Counted from the stretch's first letter, positions 17,568-26,597 are shown. The stretch is DNA of 64,000 nt from JAVWJP01 sp036638975 (GCA_036638975.1 JAVWJP010000008.1:13090-77089), one strand, 5' to 3'. The notes: generated by a model not told the origin, from the letters alone. Program-made: numbers and translations.

Positions 17568-18725
17568 ATGAGCAGACGGCAAAAGAACTTTATGGCGAAA
17601 AAGGCAATTATTGTCCTATTTGCAGCGCCTTTTTTGTTATGGGGGCTTAAAGCTGCTTCCCCGTATATTTTATCTCTTGCTGCTAAGGCTGCTATGGTTT
17701 CTGCTTGTTTTAATATGCCGGAGGGCAGCCTTGCGGTTTTGGAAGAACGCTTTAACTCTGAGCTTTTCGGCAATAGCGAAAAAATAAGCCCCACAGTGCC
17801 CATAAAGCCTCATGCTGCTACCACGCCGCAGGCTAAACCAAGCAGCGAGGCTGAAGAAGAAAACAGCGTAGAAGGAGAGGACGAGCCGGAGGCGGAAGAA
17901 TCGCCGCCTAAGCGTGATATACCGGAAGAATACAGAGGAACAATAAAAGAAGTGCAATATGCCGCAGACAGCAGCTTGCCATATATAAAGCTTGCTGACG
18001 GATATATAAAAAACACCACAAAGCTTAGTGCCGACAAGATATATAAAGAGCTTGAAAAGCCACTTGAACTTGATTTGACGCATATAGACGAGCCGCAGGT
18101 GCTTATAGTGCACACCCATGCAACCGAGGCATACGAGCCTTTAGCCTCTGATATATTTGACACACGCTATACTTGGAGAAATATAGACAATGAGCAAAAT
18201 ATGGTTGCGGTTGGCAGAGTTATAGCAGATGAGCTTAAAGCGGCGGGAATAGGCGTTATACACGACGGAACGCAGCACGACTACCCTACCTATAACGGTG
18301 CGTATGGTCGCAGCGCAAAAACTGTGCTTGGCTGGCTTGCAAAATACCCCACAATAAAGGTTGTGCTAGATATTCACAGGGACGCCATACAGCCGGCAGA
18401 TGACATCATAGTAAAGGCTGTTGCAGAAATTGACGGTAAAAAAGCGGCACAGGTTATGATAATAACAGGCTGTGACGACGGCACAATGAATGTGCCCGAT
18501 TGGGCGTATAATCTTCGCTTCGCGGCAGCGCTGCAAAGCAGTGCCGAGGGTAGCTACAATGGGCTTATGCGCCCTGTGCTTTTTTGTTATCGCAAATATA
18601 ATATGGATTTAACAAGGGGCTCTGTCCTTTTGGAAATAGGTGGTCACGGCAACACGCTTGACGAGGCAAAATATTCGGCGGAGCTTATAGGTAAAGCATT
18701 GGCATCACTTTTAGAAAAACAATAA
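17568..18725 (+). CDS. spoIIP: Stage II sporulation protein P
   Basis: A 385-residue protein with an N-terminal signal-anchor (about 12-45), a Glu/Pro-rich linker (about 80-125) and a C-terminal SpoIIP domain. That domain holds the zinc and catalytic pattern LIVHTHATEAYEP, VVLDIHRDAI and LLEIGGHGNTLDEA. SpoIIP is an amidase and endopeptidase that, with SpoIID and SpoIIM, cuts septal peptidoglycan to drive engulfment. A GGGGAGGA ribosome site is present. A SpoIID gene and a SpoIID-domain fusion occur elsewhere in this window. Confidence 0.94.
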   Translation: MSRRQKNFMAKKAIIVLFAAPFLLWGLKAASPYILSLAAKAAMVSACFNMPEGSLAVLEERFNSELFGNSEKISPTVPIKPHAATTPQAKPSSEAEEENSVEGEDEPEAEESPPKRDIPEEYRGTIKEVQYAADSSLPYIKLADGYIKNTTKLSADKIYKELEKPLELDLTHIDEPQVLIVHTHATEAYEPLASDIFDTRYTWRNIDNEQNMVAVGRVIADELKAAGIGVIHDGTQHDYPTYNGAYGRSAKTVLGWLAKYPTIKVVLDIHRDAIQPADDIIVKAVAEIDGKKAAQVMIITGCDDGTMNVPDWAYNLRFAAALQSSAEGSYNGLMRPVLFCYRKYNMDLTRGSVLLEIGGHGNTLDEAKYSAELIGKALASLLEKQ

Positions 18726-18792
18726 TAAAATGTTATTTGCACCGTACATGATATCAAGCCATTTTACAAAATTCAGTAAAAATTAAGGAGAT

Positions 18793-18808
18793 TGTTTCAC
18801 ATGAAACA
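18793..18808. promoter_or_regulatory. parS-like centromere site
   Basis: TGTTTCACATGAAACA matches the bacterial parS palindrome TGTTTCACGTGAAACA at 15 of 16 positions. It lies about 13 kb from the origin, where parS sites bound by ParB/Spo0J normally cluster. It overlaps the start codon of the next small gene. Confidence 0.8.
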
Positions 18809-19115
18809 AAAAGTGAGAAGCTTTACAGCGGCTTTTTTATGTACGCTGTTGTTTTTATGTTTGCTGTGTGGTTTTGCCTTAGCCGATGCAAACACGCGTA
18901 AGAACGGGTACGGCAGCTTTGTACCTGTGGCAGAGCTGTGCTTTACGGCAGAGCCGCTGGTTTATGACATTGTGCTTTTTGGCGAAGAATACAGTGTTTC
19001 GTTTAAATGGTTACCTGTTGTAAAAAAATATATTTGGCAGCTGCAACGCTTTGTTCCGCTGCGGTATAAGGCGTTTGGAATGGCTTTTTTTAGAATTATG
19101 GCGGTAGCCCTTTAA
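18801..19115 (+). CDS. Small secreted or membrane protein, unknown function
   Basis: A 104-residue protein. The N-terminus (MKQKVRSFTAAFLCTLLFLC, LLCGFALADA) is a good signal peptide with a likely cut after ALA-DA. The rest is a short aromatic-rich chain ending FRIMAVAL. AAGGAG lies 10 bp before the ATG. I recognise no family. The start codon is inside the parS-like palindrome, so ParB binding could affect transcription or the gene may be fortuitous. No terminator of note follows, and the gene is convergent with the VTT protein. Confidence 0.6.
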   Translation: MKQKVRSFTAAFLCTLLFLCLLCGFALADANTRKNGYGSFVPVAELCFTAEPLVYDIVLFGEEYSVSFKWLPVVKKYIWQLQRFVPLRYKAFGMAFFRIMAVAL

Positions 19116-19153
19116 GCTTAGCGCATAAAAGAACACACGCGCTGCGTGCATAA

Positions 19154-19810
19154 TTATTTTTCTCTATGCTTCTTCTGCCATCTGCTATAAAGTAAAGCCG
19201 AGGCAAGCGAAATTACAAGGATTACCATAAATGGAACTAAAAAGCCGATAGAAAAAGGGTTGCTTAGGTTTTGTCCGACAAGCACTGCGGGTATCATTAC
19301 AGGCAAAAGCCCCAGCATAGAGCCTACGCAGTAGCTGCGGTACGGCATACCGGAAGCGCCAAGCACTATGCTTACGATGTCGCCCGGAAGAAGATTTATT
19401 ATGCGCAAAAAATAGCTTGAAAACACGGCGTTTTGCAGTGAAAACTGCGAGAGCTGCCCCACCCTTGAGTACTTTTTTGTCAATGCCGAAACTACCTCGT
19501 TGCCGGAAAAACGCCCTATAAAAAATGGCAGAGTTATGCACAAAAGCAACCCCACCGTGTTTATGCAAATTGCAGGGAGCACGGGGAACATTGCCCCTAC
19601 GCTTACATAAAGCACAAGCAGCGGAAAGACAACCGAAACAGACTTTAAGAGGTAAAGCCCCCACACCAAAAATGCCGCAAGCACAAGGTTTTTTGGTGCA
19701 AAGCTTAAAATATCTTTTGTTGAGATGTTTTTTATTGCCGCGCCGAAAAAAATTATTATAAGCGCCATTGCAATGAGCGGCAAAAGCTTTAAAAATTTTT
19801 CTTTTTTCAT
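19154..19810 (-). CDS. TVP38/TMEM64-type (VTT/DedA-like) membrane protein
   Basis: A 218-residue protein with about six hydrophobic segments. The VTT-domain signature is the stretch FLRIINLLPGDIVSIVLGAS followed by GMPYRSYCVGSMLGLLP. The family is related to DedA proteins, which are thought to move phospholipids across the membrane. The substrate here is unknown. It lies 10 bp downstream of the lipoprotein gene on the same strand, so it is probably cotranscribed. Confidence 0.82.
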   Translation of the reverse strand: MKKEKFLKLLPLIAMALIIIFFGAAIKNISTKDILSFAPKNLVLAAFLVWGLYLLKSVSVVFPLLVLYVSVGAMFPVLPAICINTVGLLLCITLPFFIGRFSGNEVVSALTKKYSRVGQLSQFSLQNAVFSSYFLRIINLLPGDIVSIVLGASGMPYRSYCVGSMLGLLPVMIPAVLVGQNLSNPFSIGFLVPFMVILVISLASALLYSRWQKKHREK

Positions 19811-19820
19811 GGTAAATTAC

Positions 19821-21467
19821 CTAACCCTCGTTATAAGCAAGCTTAAAAAAAACCTTGTATGAAAATGGCGAAAAGCTTACTCCGTGCAGACCTGCACTGC
19901 TTGCAAAGTAGCTGGTTTCGTAGCACAGCGGTATATAAACACCGCTGTTAAGCAGAACCTCTTCGGCAGCCTTGTAAAGCTCGGCTGCTTTTAAAATGTC
20001 CTCTGCTACCATGGCTTCCTCCAGCTTTTTTTCAAAAGAGTAGTCAAAATAACCGCATACATTAAGCGGAGATTTGCTTGTAAAACAGTTTAGTATAGAA
20101 TCGGGGCTGTTGCTGTTGGCAGAAAAAGCTGCCACGGCAAAGGTGTAGTCACCCCCACGTATGCGGCTTCTAAGCTCGCCTTGCGGCAGTGCTTCAAGGT
20201 TTATATATACCCCCAGCGAGTTTTGCAGCTGCCGCTGAAGCACGCTTAGCATTGGTGCAAGCGGCATATTTTCGTCAAAGATAATGCTTGTTTTGGGTAG
20301 CTTTGTTATGCCTGATGCTGCAAAGCCTTCTGCAAGTAAGGCCTTTGCAAGCGCGGTGTCTGTATGCGGGCGAAGGTTTTCACCGGCTGCCTTGCGGTAG
20401 GGCTTGTCCAAAAGCTTTACCGCGGGAGGTACAAGTGCATTTGCCGGCGAAAGATTATCGCCGAAAAACGGTTCAAGTTCAGAATAATCTACCGAAAGAG
20501 CTATGGCTCTGCGTATAGACTCGTTGTCATAGGGCGCACCGGAGCAGTTAAGCAAAAGCCCCCACGAGGTGTTTTCAAAGCTGTAGATTTGAGCGCCTGT
20601 TTTTTCTTTAAGCGGTGAAACATCGCTGTAGCTTACAGGTGCGGCATCGGTACGTCCCGTATAAATGCGCTCCAGAACTTTTTGGTTGCCTGTTTTAAGT
20701 ACTGCATCGGGTTTTTCTTTGTCGGGCTTGTCGTCAAACTGAAAAATAAAATCAACACCACCCGCAACGGTAGGTGTTTCTGAATGATACTTGTTGTTTG
20801 CACGCAGTTTAATGCGGTTTTCGGGGTCGTAGCTTTTTACAAAAAACGGCCCGTTGTACAAAAGGTAAGACGGCTCCAGCCCATAACGTCCTTTTTGAAG
20901 GCGAAAAAACTTTTCGTTACATGGCATTGCGGCGGCAGAGGTTACTGCTTCGGCAAAAAACGGGCTGGGCACGTCCAAATGCACCGTAAGGGTGTGCTCG
21001 TCGGTTGCCTCTACGCCAAGCTTGCTTGCCGGCATACGACCTGCATAAATTTCTTGCGCATTTTTGATACATAAAAAGCTTGTTATGCCGGGTGAAAAAG
21101 TATCGGGCTCTACCACGCGTGTAAATGCAAAAACAAAGTCGGCGGCTGTAACGTGTGTCTTGCCGTCGCTCCACATAGCGTTTTGGCGCAAGTTAAAGGT
21201 GTAGGTAAGCTTGTCATCGCTTACGGTGTAGCCTGTTGCAACACCGGGCATAAGCTCACCATCGGCGTTTTTGCGCAGCAGACCTTCAAAGGTGTTTTCA
21301 ATTATCATCAGTGCCTCGCTGCTTGTGGCAAGCTGTGGGTCTAAGGTTTTTGGCAGGTGTGTAAAGTCGTAGCTTACAATGTATCCGTTTGTTTTTTTGC
21401 TGTCACAGGCGGTGAAAAGGCTTAAAAGCAGGCAGCACACCATAAGTATAGAAAAAACACGCTTCAT
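19821..21467 (-). CDS. Peptide-type ABC transporter substrate-binding lipoprotein (SBP family 5)
   Basis: A 548-residue lipoprotein: MKRVFSILMVCCLLLSLFTA then the lipobox Cys, followed by SBP_bac_5 features (THLPKTLDPQLATSSEALMI, ENTFEGLLRKNADGELMPGV, MWSDGKTHVTAADFVFAFTR). It would capture oligopeptides or similar ligands outside the membrane and hand them to a permease, but no permease or ATPase gene lies nearby. I chose the ATG at 21467; a GTG 12 bp earlier sits on the ribosome site (AAGGGG). Confidence 0.88.
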   Translation of the reverse strand: MKRVFSILMVCCLLLSLFTACDSKKTNGYIVSYDFTHLPKTLDPQLATSSEALMIIENTFEGLLRKNADGELMPGVATGYTVSDDKLTYTFNLRQNAMWSDGKTHVTAADFVFAFTRVVEPDTFSPGITSFLCIKNAQEIYAGRMPASKLGVEATDEHTLTVHLDVPSPFFAEAVTSAAAMPCNEKFFRLQKGRYGLEPSYLLYNGPFFVKSYDPENRIKLRANNKYHSETPTVAGGVDFIFQFDDKPDKEKPDAVLKTGNQKVLERIYTGRTDAAPVSYSDVSPLKEKTGAQIYSFENTSWGLLLNCSGAPYDNESIRRAIALSVDYSELEPFFGDNLSPANALVPPAVKLLDKPYRKAAGENLRPHTDTALAKALLAEGFAASGITKLPKTSIIFDENMPLAPMLSVLQRQLQNSLGVYINLEALPQGELRSRIRGGDYTFAVAAFSANSNSPDSILNCFTSKSPLNVCGYFDYSFEKKLEEAMVAEDILKAAELYKAAEEVLLNSGVYIPLCYETSYFASSAGLHGVSFSPFSYKVFFKLAYNEG

Positions 21468-21505
21468 AACACGGCGCACCCCTTTTGTAAATATTTATAA
21501 GCTGC

Positions 21506-23590
21506 TTAAACTCTGTGAAGTAAATCGGTATAAGTGGGCATAGGCCACATTTCGCTGCTCATTATAGGCTCCAGTGTGTCACAGGCAAGGCGAAGTGCCA
21601 ACATTGCCGGTAAAACAAAATCTCTCATTTCCAAGGCATATTCCCTGTGGTTACCGCTGTGCCGCTGTGCTTTTGTGCAAACGTTTTCCAGCTCTGCGGT
21701 TTTAGCGCTTATCTCTGTAATAAGACCGTTTACCGTGTTAAGATGTGAAGCTAATGAGGGGTTTTTAAGCCCTGCCCTGCATAGCTCGTTTAAAGACTGT
21801 GCTGTTTCACCCGCGTACTTTACAGCGCTTGGGTAAATTTGCCGTTTTGCCATTTCAAGCATTGTTGCCGCTTCTATAGAAACTACCTTGCCGTAATTTT
21901 CAAGCATTATATCGTAGCGGCTGCGGCATTCAAGCTCCGAAAAAACGCCCATGCGTTCAAAAAGATTGATGTTTTTAGGATCTATCATAGTTTCTATCGC
22001 GTCGACGGAATTGGATAGATTTGGAAGACCGCGCTTTTTTGCCTCCTCCGCCCATTGTGCGGTGTAATTGTTACCGTTAAAAATTATTGTGCTGTGTGCG
22101 TGCATGGTATCTTGTATAATAGCCCTAAGCTCCCCGTCAAAATCGTCCGATTGCGACAATCTGTCAGAAAACTCGCGCAGTACATCGGCAACGGCGGTGT
22201 TAAGCATGACGTTTGAGATAGCTATGGACTGCGATGACCCGACCATTCTGAACTCGAATTTATTGCCTGTAAAGGCAAGCGGCGAGGTGCGGTTTCTGTC
22301 GCTGTCATCGCGCTTTAGGTTAGGCAGGGTTTCGACACCCGTTTGCAGTAAAACGGCGGCGGGTATGTCTATGTTTTTGCCGTCGGCAATGTTATTCAGC
22401 GTACTTGTAAGCTGCTCGCCTAAAAATATGGATATTATAGCGGGAGGTGCTTCAAAGCCACCTAGCCGTCTGTCGTTGCCCGCCCCGCTTGTAGACAGCC
22501 TCAGTAAATCGCTGTAATCGTGCACGGCACTTATTACGGCGCACAAAAAGGTTAAAAACTGTACGTTTTCCCATGGTGTTTTGCCCGGGTCTAGTAAATT
22601 TATTCCGTCATCGGTAGAAAGTGACCAGTTATTGTGCTTGCCGCTGCCATTTATACCCGCAAAGGGCTTTTCGTGCAGCAGACAGGCAAGCCCCCTTTTT
22701 TTGGCGATAACCCGCATCATTTCCATTGTAAGCTGGTTGTGGTCACAGGCTATATTTGCGCTTTCGTAAACAGGTGCAAGCTCGTGCTGTGCGGGTGCCG
22801 CCTCGTTGTGCTTTGTCTTGCTGCTTACACCAAGGCTCCACAGCTCTGTGTCAAGCTCGCGCATAAAGTCTGCAACGCGCAGGCGTATTCTTCCGCAGTA
22901 GTGGTCGTCAAGCTCTTGTGCTTTTGGCGGCTTTGCACCAAAAAGCGTGCGCCCGCAAATTTTAAGGTCCAGCCTTTTTTCATAAAGCTCTCTGTCAACC
23001 AAAAAATACTCTTGCTCTGCACCTACTGTGGGTAAAACACGGTGTGACGAATTGTTGCCAAAAAGGTGCAAAAGGCGCAGTGCCTCGGTAGAAAGCGCTT
23101 GCATAGAGCGCAGCAGCGGGGTTTTCATGTCTAAAGCCTCGCCGGTGTACGAGCAAAACGCCGTTGGAATGTAAAGGGTGCTGTCTAGTATAAAAGCAGG
23201 TGAGGTTGGGTCCCACGCGGTGTAGCCGCGTGCCTCAAAGGTGTTGCGCAAGCCGCCGCTAGGGAAGCTCGAGGCATCGGGCTCGCCCATAACAAGGCTT
23301 TTGCCTGAGAACTCCAGTATAACAGAGCCGTCTGCTGTCGGTGTAATAAAGCTGTCGTGCTTGCCCGCCGTAATGTTTGTCATGGGTTGAAACCAGTGTG
23401 TGTAATGTGTTGCCCCGTTTTGCGTAGCCCAGTCCTTCATTGCACCTGCCACTGCCTCTGCCAGAGCAGGGTCTAAAGGAGCGCCCTCTCTGTTTGTGCT
23501 TTTTAAACTGTCATAAATCCGCTTTGGAAGCCTTTGGCGCATTACGGTGTCGTTAAAAACCTTGCAGCCAAAAATTGTTGTAATATCCAT
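21506..23590 (-). CDS. glnN: Glutamine synthetase type III
   Basis: A 694-residue protein, the size of GSIII. Motifs include FGCKVFNDTVMRQRLPK at the N-terminus, THYTHWFQPMT, VGAEQEYFLVDRELYEKR, GINGSGKHNNWSLST, AGNDRRLGGFEAPP and RNRTSPLAFTGNKFEFRM, which carry the metal and ATP ligands of the GSIII family. It condenses glutamate and ammonia to glutamine. ATG 23590 follows GAGGGTG; an upstream GTG lies within that site. Next to asnA on the same strand, so two ammonia-assimilating enzymes are paired. Confidence 0.96.
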   Translation of the reverse strand: MDITTIFGCKVFNDTVMRQRLPKRIYDSLKSTNREGAPLDPALAEAVAGAMKDWATQNGATHYTHWFQPMTNITAGKHDSFITPTADGSVILEFSGKSLVMGEPDASSFPSGGLRNTFEARGYTAWDPTSPAFILDSTLYIPTAFCSYTGEALDMKTPLLRSMQALSTEALRLLHLFGNNSSHRVLPTVGAEQEYFLVDRELYEKRLDLKICGRTLFGAKPPKAQELDDHYCGRIRLRVADFMRELDTELWSLGVSSKTKHNEAAPAQHELAPVYESANIACDHNQLTMEMMRVIAKKRGLACLLHEKPFAGINGSGKHNNWSLSTDDGINLLDPGKTPWENVQFLTFLCAVISAVHDYSDLLRLSTSGAGNDRRLGGFEAPPAIISIFLGEQLTSTLNNIADGKNIDIPAAVLLQTGVETLPNLKRDDSDRNRTSPLAFTGNKFEFRMVGSSQSIAISNVMLNTAVADVLREFSDRLSQSDDFDGELRAIIQDTMHAHSTIIFNGNNYTAQWAEEAKKRGLPNLSNSVDAIETMIDPKNINLFERMGVFSELECRSRYDIMLENYGKVVSIEAATMLEMAKRQIYPSAVKYAGETAQSLNELCRAGLKNPSLASHLNTVNGLITEISAKTAELENVCTKAQRHSGNHREYALEMRDFVLPAMLALRLACDTLEPIMSSEMWPMPTYTDLLHRV

Positions 23591-23696
23591 GTGCGGCACC
23601 CTCTTTATATAGTTTAAGTCACTTTGCCGCCTGCTTTAGGGCGGTAAAGGCTAAATTGAAAATTTGTAATATAATATTGTCAAGTTAAGATGATGA

Positions 23697-24710
23697 TTAT
23701 AGCAGATGTATTCCGTTAGCCTCGCACATTTCGGACATATCGTTTGGCCAAACGGAGGCTTGAACCTCGCCTATGTGCGCTTTTTGCAAGAGTATCATGC
23801 ACAGGCGTGACTGCCCTATGCCCCCGCCCATTGTAAGCGGCAATTCGCCCGCCAAAAGCGACCTATGAAACGGCAGCTCTGCGCGGCTTTCGCAGCCGGC
23901 AAGCTTTAACTGGTGCTCTAAAACACTTGCGTCCACGCGTATGCCCATAGATGAAAGCTCTATAGAACGCTCTAAAAGTGGGTACCATACAAGCAAATCT
24001 CCGTTAAGGCTCCAGTCGTCATAGTCCGGCGCGCGTCCGTCATGCGGCTGCCCGCTGTGCAGCTTGCCGCCTATTTGTGTAATAAAAACCACTCCGTATT
24101 TTTTGCAGATGGCGTGCTCGCGCTCTTTTGGAGAAAGCTTCGGAAAAAGGTCTTCCAGCTCTTGTGATGATATAAAATGTATTTCGTGCGGCAAGTAGCA
24201 GTCCAATTGCTCAAAATGCGCGCAGAGTATTTTTTGTGTAGCCCTTAAAGCCGCATATATATCGCGCACGGTGTTGCGTAAAAAGCCAAGTGTGCAGTCC
24301 TCCTCCGTAATAACCTTTTCCCAGTCCCATTGGTCAACGTATACCGAGTGCAGGTTATCAAGCTCCTCGTCGCGCCTTATGGCGTTCATGTCTGTGTAAA
24401 GCCCCGTTTCGGGCTTAAAGCCGTAGCGCAGAAGCGCCATTCGCTTCCATTTGGCAAGGCTGTGCACAATGGCAACGTCGGCTCCTATATCCTTTATATC
24501 AAATTGTACGGGTCGTTCTATTCCGTTAAGGTCATCATTAAGCCCGCTTTCGGGGCGTACATAAAGCGGTGCAGAAACACGCGTAAGCTCTAAAACAGCC
24601 GCAAGCTCGGTTTCAAATGCGTCCTTAGTAAGCTTTATAGCCTTTTCAGTTTCTATAATATCAAGCCTTGCGGGGTAAATATGCGGAATAATAAGATGCT
24701 CTGTAGACAC
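23697..24710 (-). CDS. asnA: Aspartate-ammonia ligase (asparagine synthetase A)
   Basis: A 337-residue protein of normal AsnA length, with RPVQFDIKDIGADVAIVHSL, AKWKRMALLRYGF, YTDMNAIRRDEELDNLHSVY, VDQWDWEKVI and the ATP-site end MTMGGGIGQSRLCMILLQK-like LTMGGGIGQSRLCM. It makes asparagine from aspartate, ammonia and ATP. The start is GTG after ACGGAGGT. A good promoter lies upstream. GlnN follows 106 bp downstream. Confidence 0.96.
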   Translation of the reverse strand: MSTEHLIIPHIYPARLDIIETEKAIKLTKDAFETELAAVLELTRVSAPLYVRPESGLNDDLNGIERPVQFDIKDIGADVAIVHSLAKWKRMALLRYGFKPETGLYTDMNAIRRDEELDNLHSVYVDQWDWEKVITEEDCTLGFLRNTVRDIYAALRATQKILCAHFEQLDCYLPHEIHFISSQELEDLFPKLSPKEREHAICKKYGVVFITQIGGKLHSGQPHDGRAPDYDDWSLNGDLLVWYPLLERSIELSSMGIRVDASVLEHQLKLAGCESRAELPFHRSLLAGELPLTMGGGIGQSRLCMILLQKAHIGEVQASVWPNDMSEMCEANGIHLL

Positions 24711-24749
24711 GGCGATACCTCCGTTTTTTATTTTACTTATATAAAGCTT

Positions 24750-24778
24750 ATACTAGCATTTTCACCTTAAAAATGCAA
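24750..24778 (-). promoter_or_regulatory. asnA promoter
   Basis: On the reverse strand TTGCAT (24773-24778), 17 bp, then TAGTAT (24750-24755), about 40 bp upstream of the asnA start. I saw no T-box or other leader structure in this short leader. Confidence 0.6.
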
Positions 24779-24877
24779 TATTACGCACTTCCAAATAGCA
24801 ATATTTGTAGTACTGTACCACAAATTTATTTACTTTGTCGCTTTATTTAGCTAAATTATTACTAAGCTGTAAGGCTG

Positions 24878-24905
24878 TTGACAAAATTGTAGCACCTGTT
24901 ACAAT
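24878..24905 (+). promoter_or_regulatory. Promoter of the ChrB-N gene
   Basis: TTGACA (24878-24883), 16 bp, TACAAT (24900-24905), about 40 bp before the GTG start of the next gene. Confidence 0.65.
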
Positions 24906-24945
24906 AAAAGAATAACATACTTGTGCGAAGGGAAGCGTAAAAACA

Positions 24946-25491
24946 GTGACGGGTGCAAGAATATCGTGGATAGCTATAAACTATAATTTGCCCATAAATC
25001 CATCTAAAAACAGGGTTTACGTGTGGCGCAAGCTAAAAGAAATGGGCGCTGTGGCGTTTAACCACGGTGTTTCTGTGCTGCCCAAGAGCAGCAAAAAGGT
25101 AAGCGAGCTTGTGCTTTTGTGCGAAAAAATAAAGTCAATGGGCGGCGAAGCGGCAATAATAGAGATGAGCTTTATAAACAGAAACGACGAGCAGCAAATG
25201 GCAGAGCGCTTTGAGGCACAGGGAAGACAGGAATATGATGAAATTTTGCAGAACTGTGACGATATATTAAGCCGCATAAAGTCATCATCAGTAAAGCTGG
25301 ACAGGCCAACCTCAGACGAGATTAAACAGCTTATGCGCAGGTACGGCAAGGCGCGCGGACGCGGGCATTTTAATTCGGTAGAGGAAGCCGAGCTTATAAA
25401 GCGTATAGACCGCATATTTGACCGCTGTGTAAGCGATGCCTCCGAGATGGCGGAGCAGCTTAAAAAGATAATAGACAAGGCAAAGTTCTAA
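24946..25491 (+). CDS. ChrB N-terminal-domain protein
   Basis: A 181-residue soluble protein. The first 90 residues fit the ChrB N-terminal domain (WIAINYNLPINPSKNRVYVW, RKLKEMGAVAF, SVLPKSSKKVSELVLLCEKI, GGEAAIIE). Full ChrB proteins regulate chromate efflux, with an additional C-terminal part that is missing here. The second half is a predicted coiled, highly charged helix region (RFEAQGRQEYDEILQNCDDI, and so on). There is no ChrA transporter next to it, so a role in chromate resistance is doubtful. GTG start after AAGGGA. Confidence 0.7.
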   Translation: MTGARISWIAINYNLPINPSKNRVYVWRKLKEMGAVAFNHGVSVLPKSSKKVSELVLLCEKIKSMGGEAAIIEMSFINRNDEQQMAERFEAQGRQEYDEILQNCDDILSRIKSSSVKLDRPTSDEIKQLMRRYGKARGRGHFNSVEEAELIKRIDRIFDRCVSDASEMAEQLKKIIDKAKF

Positions 25492-25836
25492 GCCTTAAAA
25501 TTGCAGGGCTCTGCAACATAAAAACAAATAATTAACAAACTGCATAAGGCACAGTAAAACAGAGAAATAACGAGCATGACGGCGCATTTGCGGCATTAGA
25601 TAAAACCTTAACGGTAACAAGCGGCTAATTGCGTACTTTGATGTATTTGGCGGTTTGCTTATCTCTTTTACAGTGGAGTACAATTAAAGTGTCCAAAAAA
25701 AGCAGCACCTCCGGCAAAAAACACTGCAAATTTGGCAGTGGTAAACTACTAGGGGTGGAACTATGATGTAACCTTAACTTACCTTAAAACGGCAGCCAAA
25801 GAGAGAACCCATAAATTTAAAAAGGTGAGTGAAACC
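25492..25836. other. Gene-poor gap, possible relics
   Basis: 345 bp between the ChrB-N gene and a GNAT gene. No convincing gene. Two hints of decayed sequence: a reverse-strand stretch near 25610-25680 reads STVKEISKPPNTSKYAISRL, like the start of a helix-turn-helix, and directly before it 25677-25700 holds TACAATTAAAGTGTCC, which looks like an insertion-sequence end. Neither can be confirmed by eye. Confidence 0.4.
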
Positions 25837-26463
25837 GTGAAAACCGACCGATTGTACAGGGTTGAAAAAAAAGATGAAGAAAAGCTGACAGAGCTGTTAG
25901 CAGAATGCTTTAGCCAAGACCCGCTGTATTGCAAGCTTATACCGCAAAACGAAAAACGCAAAAAAATGCTACCGGAGATATTCAGCTGCGATTTGGACGA
26001 AATGTTTTCTGACTGCGAAATTTACGCAGACAGTAAAGATGTAAACGGAATAATTTTGGTTTCGGACGAAACCGAGCCCTACAGCCCCGTAAAGTACTAC
26101 GCAACGCAAATATTCTTTGCTATTAAAACCCTTATGTATATCATTAAGGACGACTGGACCTTGCAGACTCTTGTTAATTTTATAAAAGGCAAAAGCTACC
26201 TTAACTCCGAGTGGACGGACGATATCGGCAACGAGCGCCGTATGCACATTGTCTATTTTGCCGTGCGCCCTTCTATGCGAGGACGCGGCATAGCAACAAA
26301 GCTTATGACACCTGTCCTCGATTATGCGGACGAACAAGGGCTTATAACCTCGCTTGAAACCCACAACAGCTGCAATGTAACCCTTTACGAGCACTACGGC
26401 TTTAAGCTTTTTACTACTACGCAAAAGAATTTTGATTTAAAACAGTTTTGCATGGTGCGTTAA
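25837..26463 (+). CDS. GNAT-family N-acetyltransferase
   Basis: A 208-residue protein with a GNAT fold in its C-terminal half: HIVYFAVRPSMRGRGIATKL (the RGxGxA acetyl-CoA loop is MRGRGIA), then SLETHNSCNVTLYEHYGFKL. The substrate is unknown. I chose GTG 25837, 8 bp after AAGGTGAG; an earlier GTG lies within that site. It stands alone and ends in a strong terminator. Confidence 0.85.
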   Translation: MKTDRLYRVEKKDEEKLTELLAECFSQDPLYCKLIPQNEKRKKMLPEIFSCDLDEMFSDCEIYADSKDVNGIILVSDETEPYSPVKYYATQIFFAIKTLMYIIKDDWTLQTLVNFIKGKSYLNSEWTDDIGNERRMHIVYFAVRPSMRGRGIATKLMTPVLDYADEQGLITSLETHNSCNVTLYEHYGFKLFTTTQKNFDLKQFCMVR

Positions 26464-26471
26464 AAACGCTG

Positions 26472-26509
26472 CTGTCGGCGGTATATTTACTGCCGGCAGT
26501 GTTTTTTTT
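26472..26509 (+). terminator. Terminator after the GNAT gene
   Basis: CTGTCGGCGGTA and TACTGCCGGCAG form a 12-bp stem (with G-U pairs) around a 4-base loop, followed by GTTTTTTTT. Confidence 0.88.
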
Positions 26510-26518
26510 GCCCCTTAG

Positions 26519-26547
26519 TTGATATTTTACAGTTTCAAAAGTATAAT
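26519..26547 (+). promoter_or_regulatory. murD promoter
   Basis: TTGATA (26519-26524), 17 bp, TATAAT (26542-26547), about 50 bp before the murD ATG. Confidence 0.75.
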
Positions 26548-26597
26548 ATAGATATATAATAATAAAATGTGCGGCAAATGCGAAAGGCAGGGCTATA

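Noticed and set aside
20600..20640. Second parS site around GGTGAAACA
   Set aside because: Only one half-site matches; the other half is unrelated.
24711..24945. T-box leader of asnA
   Set aside because: No AGGGTGG-type T-box sequence or long leader is present.
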